Below are positions 27,201 through 42,200 of a DNA stretch of 64,000 nucleotides, piece by piece. A program made the position numbers and the translations under genes. The DNA lies in contig QNGE01000119.1 in assembly GCA_008508345.1 (NCBI GenBank), forward strand, positions 1-64,000. Direction: 5' to 3'. The stretch's first letter is position 1. Each line of letters opens with the position of its first letter. Source of the stretch: Paragonimus westermani. Taxonomy: Eukaryota; Platyhelminthes; Trematoda; Plagiorchiida; Troglotrematidae. The notes beneath the pieces are model-generated. The model was not told where the DNA came from and did no database searches. It was given only the letters and a program-made list of their open reading frames with translations.

Positions 27201-30200
27201 ATCGCTCTGTCGCATCATTGTCTGATCTGGTTTCTTGTCTTGTTGTGAAAAGAGTTGACTTAACCAGACAACCCATCTTAGGGTCCCGGAACTTTTCTGT
27301 TCTTCGTGTCCATTTTGTACAGGTTAATAAGTAAGTAGTTACGTCTACTCCTAACGGCTGTCGTTAACCAGGGCACGACTGTGATTACCGCGTTTCCGAT
27401 AAATTTTTGTTCACTCCAGTTCTGTCAATCTTTTATGTGCGTTTCACAGGCTCTGATTTCCAAGGCAAAGTCACATCATCGAACCTTCTTCGAGGCGCTT
27501 CGTCGTGCAGTTGAAACAGATGACGGAGACACCTACGTCGCAGATTACGAACGGAAATTGCGCGAGGTCAACCCGCCCGGCTTGCCGTTCATCGCAGTCG
27601 GTGGTAAAACGCATTTAATTCATTTGGAACTTAAACACTCTGATTGGATCACCGTTCCAAACAACACGATGGCCGCGCCTAGCAACGACGGCACGTGGAC
27701 TGACGAACAGGGCACGGTTTCGCTTGTCAACTTTTGGAAATGTCATCAACTAGCTGACCTAGTGGAGTACTACTTGTCTTTCCAGCATACCCCGTACAAC
27801 TTTGTACCTAACGAGCATATACGTGTGCGTTACAATTCATTTTCTCGTTTATTTTTACGATCCCTTTACAGATTAACTGCTAGTTCATTCTATGGAAATA
27901 AGCAGCGCAGTCCTCCCCTGTGAAGTGTAAAACTTCTCTTGAAATTATATAATTCTGGAAGGTAATCCCTGTTTTAGTCTAAAGAAGAGCTGTTTACTGT
28001 TATTCGACTTCCTCCGTTGTCAACTGTCAACGATCTCTTGGATTAGTACTTTCATCTTTTAGCCTGAATTTGGCAGCGCTTCAGCCCCTGTCATCAAAGT
28101 CCAAGTTGTGAAGTTAATGTTAATCTTCCTGTGCTGATTGCACCCGTAAACCAGGTTATCACCGAAATACTTATCAGGTCGTTTCTTGTCCGTTTTTAAT
28201 TTTCGTTGAGGTTATGTGCTACACTGTAAAACCGGTCTGTTGGAGCGTTACTGACCATACCGGTGTGTACTTTAGCGTAATTACTTGTCATTCTTACGCC
28301 AACCAATGACTACAAAAGGTTTTGAAGGCTGAGAAGTAATAAAATTGTATTTCTTATGGCATTCATAGTAAATTGTCTTATGATTTATTCTGATTTCTGG
28401 CGGTCTGCTCAACTAATAAACGAATCAAGAGTTAGCACACATTCATGAAGTATTTTTTACATGGATGTTATATATTGATTTCTCATCTTGTTTACGACCC
28501 CTGTTTACTGTAGACGTTTTTGCAGACATTTGACCCGTTGAAAACCGTCGGAGTTGCCGATGAACACGGTTTTGACGACCTGATGCACGAGAAGTCGCTT
28601 CAGTTCCAACCGAAGCCACCGGCCGAACCGGTTGTTGTTAACGTAAGGGGTGCTATCTATACCACCGCTTTTTTATTGATAACAGTCCAGCATGCCACGC
28701 GTTTCCTCTACTTTTTCGCAATCCCGTTTTTGTTTGTAAAGTTCGGATGTCCTCGTTAATTTTTCGTATTGAAACGTAAGGTTTTCACTAATAGAGTCTC
28801 ATGCTTCCTCTTCTGTTTCACTAGATTGGGATTTTTCTCGCGCATTTCTGACAATTTGAGTATCAGTATTAACCGCTGTTTCATTATTCCATCTGTTGCT
28901 TGTGTTCTATATTAGTTTACAACCAACCTGAAAAACTACGACGGTACTATAAACAACTATTTCGCGAACAAGGCACGCTTTCTATGTTTAGGTATCAAAC
29001 GAAATGTGTTGTAAATGGTTCCATATTTTATTGGAAGATCAGTCAGTGTACCGACCCCTGAACGTATTTTCGTAAGTGCCATCCCAGTTCCTTCCTATAA
29101 CTAGCAGTAGGCCAGGGAAGTCTGACGTTCGTATGTTATTTTGGACGTCGTGGTATGGGTTTCAGATACAGTTGCTGATGGTCTTAACAGCGATTAACCT
29201 GTGCACCGGCCATCCATTTTTTATATATGAGCACTCAGAATCGAAATTCGGATCTGTGTATTGACTAATTTCATTGTTCAGCATGGTTAGTTTTGCAAGC
29301 CTCCTTCCATTCCACCTCATTGTTTCCCTCCTTTCATCAATCTGCTTATGATCTGTGACTGAATGATACATTGTGCACCTGTTGTTTTTCCGAATTTGTC
29401 TTAAAAAAAGTTCCTATTTGTTAAACTTTCAAGGCGTCCACCGCGTTGTTTTGGAACTTCCCGTAAACAGATTATCGCTCCAGTCGTTTCTCACCACTTG
29501 GCGATAAATTTGCTTCCAAAATTTTTTAACAGAATCCAGTTTTACGTTTGTCTATGCATCCCTAACGAATTCTAGATGCATTCACTCCTTCCCAATCTTC
29601 TTTTGCTACCTATTTGGTTCAACTTCTGCACGAACCCAATCTTATAACTTTTGAATTTGTCAAGGAACTCGATTATTTGTCTTGGGAAAATTGATACTGA
29701 CTTTTTGCAGGATAGTCAAAAGTTTTACTCGTTTAGAACCACCCACCAAAACTGATGTCTGCTACTGTATTGCTGTTGCCAAACGCATTAAAACTCCTAG
29801 TCCAGGTGGTCTCGTGCTAGCAGATAAGAGGGCATTTTTAGGGGCCACGACTCAGTTGTTTCAACTTGTGTAGGTTATAGAACGTCGATGTGTACTTAGG
29901 CCATTCTACAGGAAGAAGCCATAGGTTCTTGCGGAAACTACGGGGGGATTAGGTTAGCCACAGCCATAACCAAGGTTCTGGCATCCACTGTACTTCGTCG
30001 ACCCTCCGCAGCTCGGAAGACACGTTTGGGAAAAACAGATAGAGCTACGTCCAGGATGAGAAATTGTTGTATTTACTCTGTTTAATCATTATTACATATT
30101 CCGTTTTTATTATCTGATCAACGAGATAAACCGAAACCTTAACGGCTCGCAAGGTCTGTTTTCTTGCTGTTTCATTGAATTGGATCAAAGTAATCCAAAG

Positions 30201-33200
30201 TTTCAAACCCGAGCTTTTATTTAAACGAACGTCAACGAATAGCCATACCTTAAGCTGGTTTATAGCCGAATTAGTTGGTCTTGAGCACCAATTCGAAATT
30301 AGCGCAGCTCGTCAACGGTCATTATTGACAAAATGCCATATGGATACACTCAAACTATGGAGTAACAACACCGATTCCGCTATATTCCTTCCTAATAATG
30401 TTGCCGGTTCTTTCTTGTTTGATAAGGCTGAGTACAAACAGAATATGCACGGGTTTCTTTCTGACCTTACCAGGTTCAAGTCAAGCTATACTCTCGACAA
30501 TATAATTGAAATAGGAGGCAAGTCTCCCAACAAGTGTAGGTTCTGATTGGGGATGGTCTGATTTATGAGCTGACAAAATCAACCAGACCCAGAGGTTGAC
30601 GAATGTCACGAATGTGCGGGTTGTCGAAAATGTGTAAAGATGGTATACCACTGAGACCTACTCCGTCCGTCGTCAATTCACTTCAACATAATCTAGTTAA
30701 ATAGTTAATGATGTTGCTGAAATCGACCAGGGGCGTTGTTTCAATCCGTGCACTAAGGAACGATTCTTAATTTTCTCGCTTATTGTTGAGTTAGAACATT
30801 GGCACAAGACACATTAGCACAATAGGCGTCTTTGTTTAGCAGCGTGCCTTTACGAGCAATTATCATTGTCATCAGCAGCTGAATCTCTGGGAAAACAAAT
30901 CCAATAATGTACTTCACCCAATGAGTTAGATTGGCCGTTGTTACTTCGAACGTGGAGTTCTACTTCGCCAACATGTCTTCTGTCGATCCTTAAACATATC
31001 GATCTCGTCTTACAGGCTTCGTTGGCTTGGTCACATCTAACAAATGCCAACTCACCGCTCATCCCATTGCGCCCTGTTTGCGGGTGGTGGGTTGGACTGC
31101 AAGAAACAGCCCCGGGGCCAACACATGATAGGTTCTGGGTATAAAGGCACTCATCGTATAGCTTGCTTCAGTAGGACGCTCCGGCCTTCTTGGCTGAGTT
31201 TCGAAGAGCAGTGAACACCCTCGGCTGTCTGATTTGGCGAAGAGTGGGAACCAATGGCACTCGTTTTGCGAGTCTTTGTGTGCATTACTGTAACCTTCTT
31301 TTCTTACCCCTTTACATTGTTTCCTTTTTCTTACCTTACGCATCCCTTTTTAATTCTCATGTTGTGGCATCTGTGCCACTCCATGGCTTTTTGCGTGTCA
31401 CGTATATATATATATATATATATATATATACTCCATTGGACATGGACAATTTGATGGCATCTCTTCAGGCAGCCCACTGACCCTGTTTCAGCCAGCATCT
31501 TCATATTATGTCTCGTGCAGCAGTCGCAATCTCGGATTGCAGATGTCACTTTGTGGATGGTATTTCAGCGATAGGAGAAATCGAAGAAAAGAATCTACAA
31601 TTCGCGTCGCATTTCAGCCGGCCTTATCCAAAACATAAGGCCCGGCTTTGAAACCGAATGAAATGAGTGCATCGCGTTCTTTGATATATAAAAAACCATT
31701 CTCACAGCAGCAACAGTGACATTGAAGTCAATTTACTGCGAGGACACGTGGATTGGCCATTGTCTACACTTCAAGTTTTGTTCCAGTTCGATGTAGAGTG
31801 AGTGTTGTGGAAACATTGTTTAATAGACTATGTGAACCGTGTGCTCCAGGTAACCTAGAACAAAAGTGTGCTTTGCTACTAAGCAGCCCCAAAGATACGG
31901 GCTACCACGGTAGTTTTGTCATTTAAGCCTTGTTTCTTCCTGCGTGACTGAAGGGCTCGAACCACTGATTTATTATTGTCTTTGATGACGATGATAATGA
32001 GACGTGGTTTGTGTTTTCCCCTCAATTTATTCAATTAAGCATTGGGGAATAATGAACAAATATTCCCAAAACTACTGATTATGGTTGTCGTGTGTACGTT
32101 TATCCATATATTTTTTTATCGTGATTTGTCTGTTGACCCAGCTAGCCTTCATTTTGTCAAGGTTTTGGTGTTTGATAGTTGAAAACTCCATCTTTTTAGT
32201 TGTGTATTGCACAATGGTTGACTCGGTTTGACCATAGTTCTGTCCTTTTTTTTCAATAGGAGCGTCGTTTGACTTTGGCTGAACAACGTATTGCCTCACT
32301 ACTCAATACTACTCCACCGGATCATCGTTTAACAGTCGACTCTCGGGAATTTCGTGCAGCCCTTCACTATGCTTCCGCTGTTCCCATGGTGACTACATGT
32401 GTTGACCAGGCTACGACCACGACTTCGGCCATCTCTCGGCCGGTCATGGGTCCAGCCTCACCTCCAGTGGACATGTTTCCGCTCCCACCGGCAACCGGAA
32501 GCCTTGGACGTGGGGGTTCGCGTGTCCCTGATGCGACCAGATCGTACCGTGGGCCCAATAGCACTTCCGGCCGAATGCAGTCTGCTCTCGGTGGTTTCCG
32601 TGAGTGAATTGGCAAACACGTTGGTTACGCTTCTGTAATAATTATAGGGTTTCTTTTCACCAGGCAATATTCTGGTCATGTTATCCTTCATCCACATTAT
32701 GAATTATTGGTACTTATGAACGACTACAGTCACAAGATTCACCAGCATGTGACAAACCATTTCTGTTTTATCTTGTGCTCCCATTCTATTCTGAAAGAAC
32801 ACTGAAAGAGTTTGAATTTATTATGGGGCCTTTTTCTGCAGTACTTGGTCGTTGCCTGATCATTTTTTGACATAGGACGACGAATGTTTGGTCGCCACAC
32901 TTATCCACGCCTAATGTTTCTGTTTGCGTTTCCAGCCATTTATGAACACGCTCCTTGATATGAGTAGCCGGTTATTTGTTTGTCTTCCCTATGCAGTTGA
33001 AATTGCACATTTGTATAAAGCGTGAGAAGTGACGGAGGAAGACTGCTTGCTTATAGCTGAGAGGACTGGTAGGATTCCGGGCCATCGAAATACACAATTT
33101 TGCAGCCTCATGAATTCCGGAATCAGCGGCTACTATTGTAGCGAGAAGGCGTCCAATAAAGCACAATCTTTATTGTCCAATACGCTAGTCCTCATGCCAC

Positions 33201-36200
33201 ACGCGCGCTCGCGTTTATTAGGCATCATTCCGGACCACAACACCCCCCAGGTTTCCGATCACGCATCGTGTGCACTTCTGCCCGGATTATGTGCGTGATC
33301 GGCACCGTCGATCGGGGGTTTTCTGCCTGCCATTTTTCGCCCGTTGGTCCGATTGCATTGAGCAATGGCTTGTCCGGTCGCTCTTGTTCTCCTCCATCTA
33401 TGTCCGCTGGCTTCTGAACGTAGTCCACGACCGCCTCGCGATATTCTTGCGAATGTTGGAACATTCGCGCCTCCGATTTCGTCGTCCGTTCTATTTTCCC
33501 TGCCATGTCTCGCCCGTTGGTCCGATCCAGTCGAGCGATGACTCATCCGGTCGCCCCCGCCGTCCCCGATCCGCTCGTTGTGGGGTTTCGGACGTGTCCC
33601 CACCCCCGTGTCGAGGTATTCCGCCGAGTGTTGGAATACCCACATCTCCGGCCTGAGTAGCCACCACAATATGTGCCTCCTTAATAGTATCACCCGGCAG
33701 TCATTTAGATACGAGATTTCTAGGTAATTTACCTTCTTTGGCACCGTTATCTATATTTTTGGGGTAGTCTTGCTGTTGTATTTGGTGATACTTGATACAG
33801 AGCACCGGTTGATCTGCAGTGTATTGATCGTTGCGATTGGGTGTAGGAATAGATTACCTTCTACATATAGCCTCCCAGCTCTGCGAAAAACTGTTCAGAT
33901 TAAACTTCCTTAGTCTTGCATGAGAAACAGACCTCCTCCTCAAGTGAAATCACCATTATTTCCGTGCACAATTAATGTAAGTGGCAGTCTTCACATATTT
34001 ACTTTTCGACAACTGGGACACATTTAGTAACAACAGTAGTGGAGCACACCATCCAAACAGGACTCAGTCAACATTTTTGAAGCATTTTCTGTTGTTTTTC
34101 GGAGTAACCGAGACCTTGGCTGTCAAACACCACAATTTCCTCCGTGTGCTTTAAAGCAATTTATGCTGACATTGTGACTGCCTTGGTAGAGGGTGTCCAC
34201 ACGGTTTCAATTTTCACGTCTGTCAAATCCCTTAAACAATGACTTTGATCTTGTGGAACTTCGTCCCCATGTACAAAATTAATTACACATCCATGTGTAA
34301 TCGAAGTGCTACTTCGGAAAACATCACACGAATTGCGTATTCTTATTGTTGTCCTTTTTGTTAATCCAACAGTGCCGAAGAAATCTCGATTCACACTGAT
34401 GTTAGATATTTTGGTTCAGATCCATATACACTGGGGATCAACATTTCATTCAACCTCTATAACTAAGTGAGAAATAAGGCGATAAAAGCGTCAGACGTGG
34501 TCAACATTCATGTCGAACGTGGATAAGTGTGGCGACCAAACATTCGTCGTCCTATGTCAAAAAATAATCAGGCAACGACCAAGTATTGCAGAAAAAGGCC
34601 CCATAATAAATTGAAACTCTTTCAGTGTTCTTTCAAAATCGTACCAAAGGTACGTTCTGCAAGGCCATCACTGACCTTCTGGGGCAGAATGAACATTCAG
34701 ACATCATCATACTAGCCGACGATTTTAGTGCTCTGCTTGATCTTCAATCTCCGAAGGAGAAGTAGCTAGAGGTGTTTGATGTTTGGGTACAACGCATTCA
34801 CAATGGCGAAAGACTGCTGCAAATGTGCGTATCCCACGATCTTTATACCTCGAACACCGCATTCCAACACAAGAAGAGGAACTGTGTTACATGGAGACCT
34901 CCGTGTGTTTCTTAGTTGTGGACACAGCTCGTTCATATAACAGTCAGTTGCAGGTGACGCTACTCTGTGAAAGTCTGTCGTACGTTTTGAGCAACCACCT
35001 GGACTCGGACGATGCTGTTGTGCGTGTCCGTTTTGCCTCGTCATTTGCCCAGAGAACCTACTCTCGAAAATGCTAGATACTTAACTGGTGTTCAAGCGAG
35101 GAGGGTATGAATAGCGCTTACCAGGGGGCATTGATGAACAAGTTGCCGAGTTCGAGCCAAGTGAGAGTACCCAACGAACACTGAGATCAAATCGCCGCAG
35201 CCATGAAAGCATGCTGTGAAGAGTTATGTTCTGAAGAAGCTGTTCAGTTGCGGCAGAATTGGGTTTCTGTCATGTCGATAAACCTCATGAACAAGCACCG
35301 CTCGATTCCACCTGGTTCTAAACACAACACTATCGGCTTCCTCGAAAAACAAGTTGGCAGTCAAACTGAGACGTGTACTGGATAGCTTGCTTGAAATCGG
35401 TCTGACTGTGAACCATCTGAAGGTCTAACGAATCCAAATGAAAGCAGATGGAAAGCAAAATATAACTGCTCTTGTCGACCGACCCTTAAGGAGTAAGTGG
35501 AACCGTTATATTGTCTGCTTATCCTAGAACAGAGTTCAGGGTTCTAGATATACTAATTTAACCGAAGGGGAATCTTATCATCTGTTAAGGGGCGCACCCC
35601 TTAACGACGCACTTGAGATGCATCACGCCATATCGGTCGATCGACCCCGTTTCAGATGGTAGGTATGGTGTTAGGTGATAGTATGGTTCTACTCAGCCAA
35701 TCAGTTCTGCAGCCGTGGGTCGAACGCCTTTGTGCTATCTGGACTGTTTCTTCCCGCGTCTGCTTTCTGATGCTCCCTGCTACGTGATTTGTTCTAGCAC
35801 CCTGACTACCATATATGACCCTTTCATCTGATTCGCTTCACGTCTGGCTGTTAGATATGATCGTACCGTTTGATTTGCTCTACTTTTTTGCTATATATGG
35901 TCATCGTCTCGCCCTATATATTTAGTCCTTGTGGCCTAATTTCGACTCGTTTTGGATCAAACAATTGAGCGCGTAATAATAAGAGACGACCCACCATCAA
36001 ACTCATCTAATGATCCACCAAAAAATATGAGTTGACGGCAATCCCCCTAAAACTCCAGCAGAAAATGGAAATCTTGCTGATTCATCTAATACTAAAATTA
36101 GCTCACCAACCATACCTCAGTGCTGTCCACAACAAACGCGTAGGTATTTGGATTGAACACTAAATATTAACGTAAGGAAATGACTTCGGCTGCCAAAGGG

Positions 36201-39200
36201 TGATACCTCGAGCGCTTTTCTGCTCCAACCTTAATTTCGGCGTCCTCGGGTACCCCATCTTCAACCCTGTATACCTCTAAAAAGATCTCATGTCGAAAAC
36301 ATTTTTCATCAACAAATGCGATTATACAATGGGCTCCACGTAATCCTTCGTCTTATCCACTTTATCGTCTTGCCCTCACGCCGATTTCAGCACCCGATAC
36401 AGTTATTACGACCAAACGAAGAAACAAATTGGGTATAGCGCAAGGCCTTCTACCGGACACTGGCGATTACTTGTGACACTCCATCGACGAATACGTCACA
36501 TAACTGGTTGCAGAACCCACCCCCAAGATCCTTCCCTGTCTGTACATCAGCGGTACAGCGTAGAGCTGGCTTGTTACCCACAAACATGCGTGGCAGCCTA
36601 AAGTTCGCGAAGTCATTAAAATATTCTTGCGATTTGGTGTCGGTTATGCAAGTGTCTCACATATTCGTACTCCCTTACCCACTCTGATGGATGCAGACGA
36701 CACAATACTGTAAGTGCATTAATAATTCGTAACCTGAGAAACAAGAACCCCCTATGGTCTCATAACCCTACATTCTCCTGCCAAACTCATTTCTTAAACC
36801 CGGCATGCGTGCGTTTAGAGACGATACAACCTTTTTTGTCGATGTAGTTAACTGGACATCAGTCAAATGGAAGAAAGATAACTGCGGCTCTCAAGAAGTA
36901 GCTCAATATATCTCTGTTCCTCTCGGTTCCCGGAACCGCACTTTCACTTAACTATCGCAATATCCCCATCGTTCCATACAGTCATCGCAAATTCCTCCAG
37001 TAAATGGATCTCTCGAGATTTGATATATCAGACATTTGTGTAACACTTATTCAAGGCCCTCTTAAGGTAGTCGAATTTTACACAAGTACCTAGCATACGC
37101 ATGACGCAACCACTTATAAATTCTGAGAAAATCCCACTTTTGATACGCTGATTCAAGTATGTACCATCCGATGTATGACCTGCTGTTTCGAATGATGTAT
37201 GCATCCTATTTACGTAGAAGCATCACACTACTTTGACGATGTGTACTTTACAACTTTGGGAAGTTTTGGTCATCCTCAATCATGAAGGACAGTTCCGACA
37301 CCTTTTGTGGTACTTTCCGTATTGGGCCGTCGTAGGCTGTGGACTTCCGTCCACTTGGTGTCTACACAGACGGCCACATACGTGGTCCAATAAAATTCAG
37401 ATTAAGCCTTTGCTGACCAGTAGTGTAGCACATTTCGCGGAGTTTTTCTCACCCAGGCAACACCTGCAATTTTGACAGTGTTGTTCCATCTGTCCGCTCA
37501 TTCGTGGCCATCGTTTGGTGTCTGTGATCCGATGAGTCTGGACAAAGCGTCCATCTGACCTAAGGTGGTTTTGGAACGGTATTGCATCGAGAACTCGTAG
37601 ACAAGAAGCATTGTTTCCCGTCATTGCAAACGACTGATTGTGTAAGCCGAGATTCCCTCCTTTGAGTTAAACACTGCGAACAACGGATTGTACTCCGCTG
37701 ACAAAGAGAAGTGCCGCCCGCACATTTTCTCAATCTTTCTCACCGCGACGATTATTGCGAGGGCCTCCCTTTCGATCTGACTATGGTTCTTCTCGTGGGA
37801 CGTAAGCTACCCACCGTGTGGGTCATTGCCTTTCCACTTGGAAGCGTATGCGATATTGCGGCATCTATTTCCACAGTTTGATATAGCTGCGATATTGCGG
37901 CATCTATTTCCACAGTTTGATATAGCTGCAACCAGGTCATAGTGTCTCAGCAGGGCTTTAGCGATGGATTGTTAACATAATCTTGACCACTTCCACGTGG
38001 CATCCTTCGTGAGCAGACGGTTCATGGGTGTTTAGATTCCATGGAACTCCGGGAGGTAGGCACTGTAATGACTGTTACAGAGTGGTTGTGATCTAAGGGC
38101 AAGACTCTGTGGACGTTGCGGGTTTTTGCCGAGACTGAGTTCAGTCACAGATTCGAATTAATAACGTGCGGAATAAATGTAGATCTTTGATCCACCCTAA
38201 TTCAAGAAGGTCAATACTAGGCTTGTGAGTCATGTGACAAGTGTCTGTGTTTAACGATCCGTTAAGAACTTCACCAATATCGGCATTCGGTCTCCAACCG
38301 CTTTTCAAACAATCTGGATTGTCGGGTCCATTGTAGGCTTGCCTGTCAGGTGCCAAGTGTGGTCAGGGAATAACGTAGTATCAGATGCTGTATCCAGCTT
38401 CAGTCTGACAGCCTTGCCGCTGACGGGGACGGAGGCCTACTTTCTGCGGGTGGTGTGGTCGTCATTCCTTTCCGCGAAAATGAATTGTGTTATTGAAGAC
38501 TGTGATGGTCTTGGCACCTCTTTGAACGACAGTAGTCCTCTTTGTGGACCCCACGGGAATCATTGAACACGCCGGTGTCGTTTGGAATGGGACTAACGAA
38601 CATAGTGTAGGCGGTCTCGCTAAACCGTCTCCTGAACCTTCGAGGGTACTACGTGGACGTTCGGATGACTTTTCTGTTCTATGATAATGGTGTCACGCGT
38701 CAGGTTCGCCAGCTACTGGTATTGGGTAGCGTTATCCTACCGGATAATATCAGAACTTTGTTCTATCACTGAGAAAATCTGTGTTCTGACATCTGTTTCT
38801 CGTGGCTACAAGTCCTCAAACGAAGGCCAGTCATTTGAAGTGACCTTCGGTCATTATGCAGGGCTTGAACCATTCGCATTCTCGATTGATTGTTTCAACG
38901 TAAGCTGCCCAGTCATCGCATTCTACCTTAATGAGCTTCAGGCACTGGCGGCATATGTTAGACTAGGATGATTCGAGACAACGTCTGATTAGTTTCATGA
39001 ATGTTGATATCTCTTCGACAAAATAAGGTTGGCGTAACGTCCGTGTCCTAAGGCACCCCACTTTCGGTGCAGCGACCTCACTTCCCGAACATTTTCAACG
39101 TCTGACAATTTCATCTCGAAAAAGTCTTCATACTTTTTTAACCAGCACCAGAATGTGCCACTATTTATAGGGTCGAATTGAAACTCACTGATACAGTTGA

Positions 39201-42200
39201 ATAAAGATTCCTCCACGAATTTGAAGGAGTCGTTCGAGCCTGCCCTCTATTGCTGCAAACGCAGCTTCTGCCTCAGTATTCCAATCAATTTAACTGTGCT
39301 GCTGCTAGAGGAAGTGTACATCTGCTGGAACGTAAGTAACGGCATGAGTTGTTCCATCGCCAGTTGTAAGCACCGCTGGATCAATCACGAAATGAAAGGT
39401 GTTCTACAGAACTGGGATTTTCCGTCTTGAAATAACTACAGCGGTAAGCCTTGATCTCGAGTTATAGTACACCTGAACTCGTGGGTCGTTCTCAGGTCAC
39501 CTCAAAAGACGACTAACGAGCCACCTCGCTCCGAGTGAAAACGTGTCTCGGGTCGAAAAAATGTAACAACAAAGCAGGTGTCTGTACCCAGCTAGCCATC
39601 GTATTAATGCTGTTATTCGTGCACTGTCGATGTGCCTAGATCAACTTGAGCTTGATCTATCGAATTCCTCATCAATCGCAAATCTTGCAAAACCCAATTT
39701 GATTTCACCCATTTCACGAACCGTCGCCAGTAATTCTTAAGGAATGTGGTATAATTTTCAGTGATTCTTTTGGTGATGTGTTTATACAGTGTATCACCGT
39801 TGGAAAAATTCGTGATTGTTGTAGAAGCGCCGGTATCTGTCTTTGAAACTGTTCGAGATAGTAATGTTCGACTGTATAGTTTCTAGCATCCAATCTAAAG
39901 GCACATACGGTGTCCCTTCTCCCGGTCACGAATCACTTTTGGTGTTCCAGCTGATGTGGCTCCATACAGTTTTATATTTTCTTAACATCGTGACGCGTAA
40001 GCTGACGATAACAGATGATAGCAAAACGGACGACGGAGTATACGTGATTAACTCGGAACTTCCCAGCTAACCGAACCACCTAACACTGACGCATGAAGAC
40101 AGAAAAAAGACTGGCCTTATTATGTCGTTCAGTCCAAAGGTAATATGGTCACGAACTCGTTTATATTTATACGGCTTGTGAGGTCGAAAAATGGGCCAGC
40201 CGAAAGTACAGACAAGACAGCAAGGCCCCAATCAGAAAGCAAGCACAAAATAGTGACGAAAAGTCCAGAACGTTCGTGAAGGTTGGAGAATCACATGTGT
40301 GTGCCACCTTTGAAAGTCACTTAAGATAATGGTGTTTTAAGCCTTTTGCAAGGCAAATGTTTTTCGGGAAATTGGAGAATCCTTTTATACTTGACTAACG
40401 ACGTAAAACTGTAAGACAATGTGCGCCTTGTCGATCACAATACTAATTTTAGCCATTTCGAAAGAATTTTTTTCCTGAACATTTTTGTCGACACATGTTG
40501 AATACCCCTTACCCCCATCATTCACATTTGTTGTAATGATATCTCACGGCTTACCCGTCTCAATGATCAAACCTCTACTATCCAAACTTTCTCAGACACT
40601 CTGCAAAACAGAGCCCGTAACCTTTTCCTCTTTTCTTGAACCGTTTGTCCTTTTTGTAACGCTTCTCTTTCCAAACATTCTGTTGACATCGTAGTCGGAC
40701 GTTTACATTCCGTTCTATGTCTCTGCGTTCGTTTTCGGGATGGTCAGCTGATCCGTTTCTAGTTCTTTCATCCTAAATGTTTCTAAATGTGGAGATTTGT
40801 CCCCCACTCCTTATGGATTATCATTATCCCAGTTGTTATGCCGACTGAGATCTGTTTCCTACTACTCATGGAACTTTTCCTAGGTCTTTTTCTGTCAAAT
40901 GCTTTTGCATCGTTTTATTGTGCAACCCTACTTGGTCACTTCTTATGGTAACCGTTCGTTATAAAGTTATAATCACGTTCCTTCTATATTTGCGCTGTAG
41001 AGCGTTATCCACCCTTTTTCCTTCGATGTGTCACTTTACGATGGTAAAATTTCATCCAAACCGGTTGTGTTGTTCTTTTTGTATTTTCGTCTTTACTTGC
41101 CTAAATGAATAACTCGAACACACTCCTAAATGTAGTAGTATTTCTCCGTGTGACCATGGGCAATTCGATCCTATCCAAGTACTTCATTGTTCACGGGAAA
41201 TTTGCTTAAAGCATCCTTTGCTTCTAGCCGTCCTGTTGTCCTAGATTATTTCCATCCGTTTTTGCCCCCTTCTTACGTCAGCAACATAAGCTGTTGGTTG
41301 CTCATGCGGCATCGTACAACAATTTGGTCATTCTACATTTTATTTGTTCACTAGTCGATCGTGAGTCACTCATTACGAAGGTTCTTAATGTATGTTTTCG
41401 ATAGGTTAACATCCCATTTTTGTGTGCTTATTGTTTACTCTGTAATTCTACATTCATAATAGAAATTCACAAGTCAGATGCGCACAGTTTCTGTTGAATC
41501 CCGTTGACTTAAATCTGTCAGCTCAAGAAATTCGTTGAGGCCGTAACATCGAATGATTTGTGTGACACGCTTCGGTTTCCGAGTGATCCTAATGGGGAAC
41601 TATCTTCAAAAGTCTGTCCTGACGGCGTCAAACACGAGTTCGACAAATATTCTGGCTACTGGACGGAGTCCTTGAGGGTATTGATTATCAGAACTGTTTG
41701 GACAGAATGATGCTATGTTCGAGGTTTCACTTTTAGCCTGCTGTTATTTGATGCATGCTAAGAAGTGCATGTAATGTGTTTGATATGAATTCAACACCAC
41801 GCACAATTAATCACAGCCTCCAAATTCAAGCAGACGGTATTGCCGCAGTATTGCAGTATTATTGCAGCCGGGATTTGATCTCTAGTCCACCCTCCCATAA
41901 GATAGCTGTGTTTACCCCCATCTGAAGCATGACGAAACTACCACCGCCAAACGTCTTGCCGCATTCATTTGTGAGTGATGCCCAGGTTGACCGATCGCCG
42001 GGATTAGAGACAGTACCTGCCCTGTTAACTCCATTCATGAAGTCATAGAGTTCATTAGACTTGCTTAGCAACATGACTGCTGAGAAAATTCACTAATTGC
42101 AGCTGAGTTTCCCTTCAGCCGCCCAGTCACCCCCTTGTTTTACTCTCTTTTTACATCCTCATCTTCGTAATTTCCGATATCCATTTTACCAATAGCATTG

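Noticed and set aside
33259..33744. 161-codon minus-strand frame and overlapping + frames
   Set aside because: Produced by the GC-rich repeat island; open frames occur on both strands, peptides are Arg/Gly-rich and no domain is visible.
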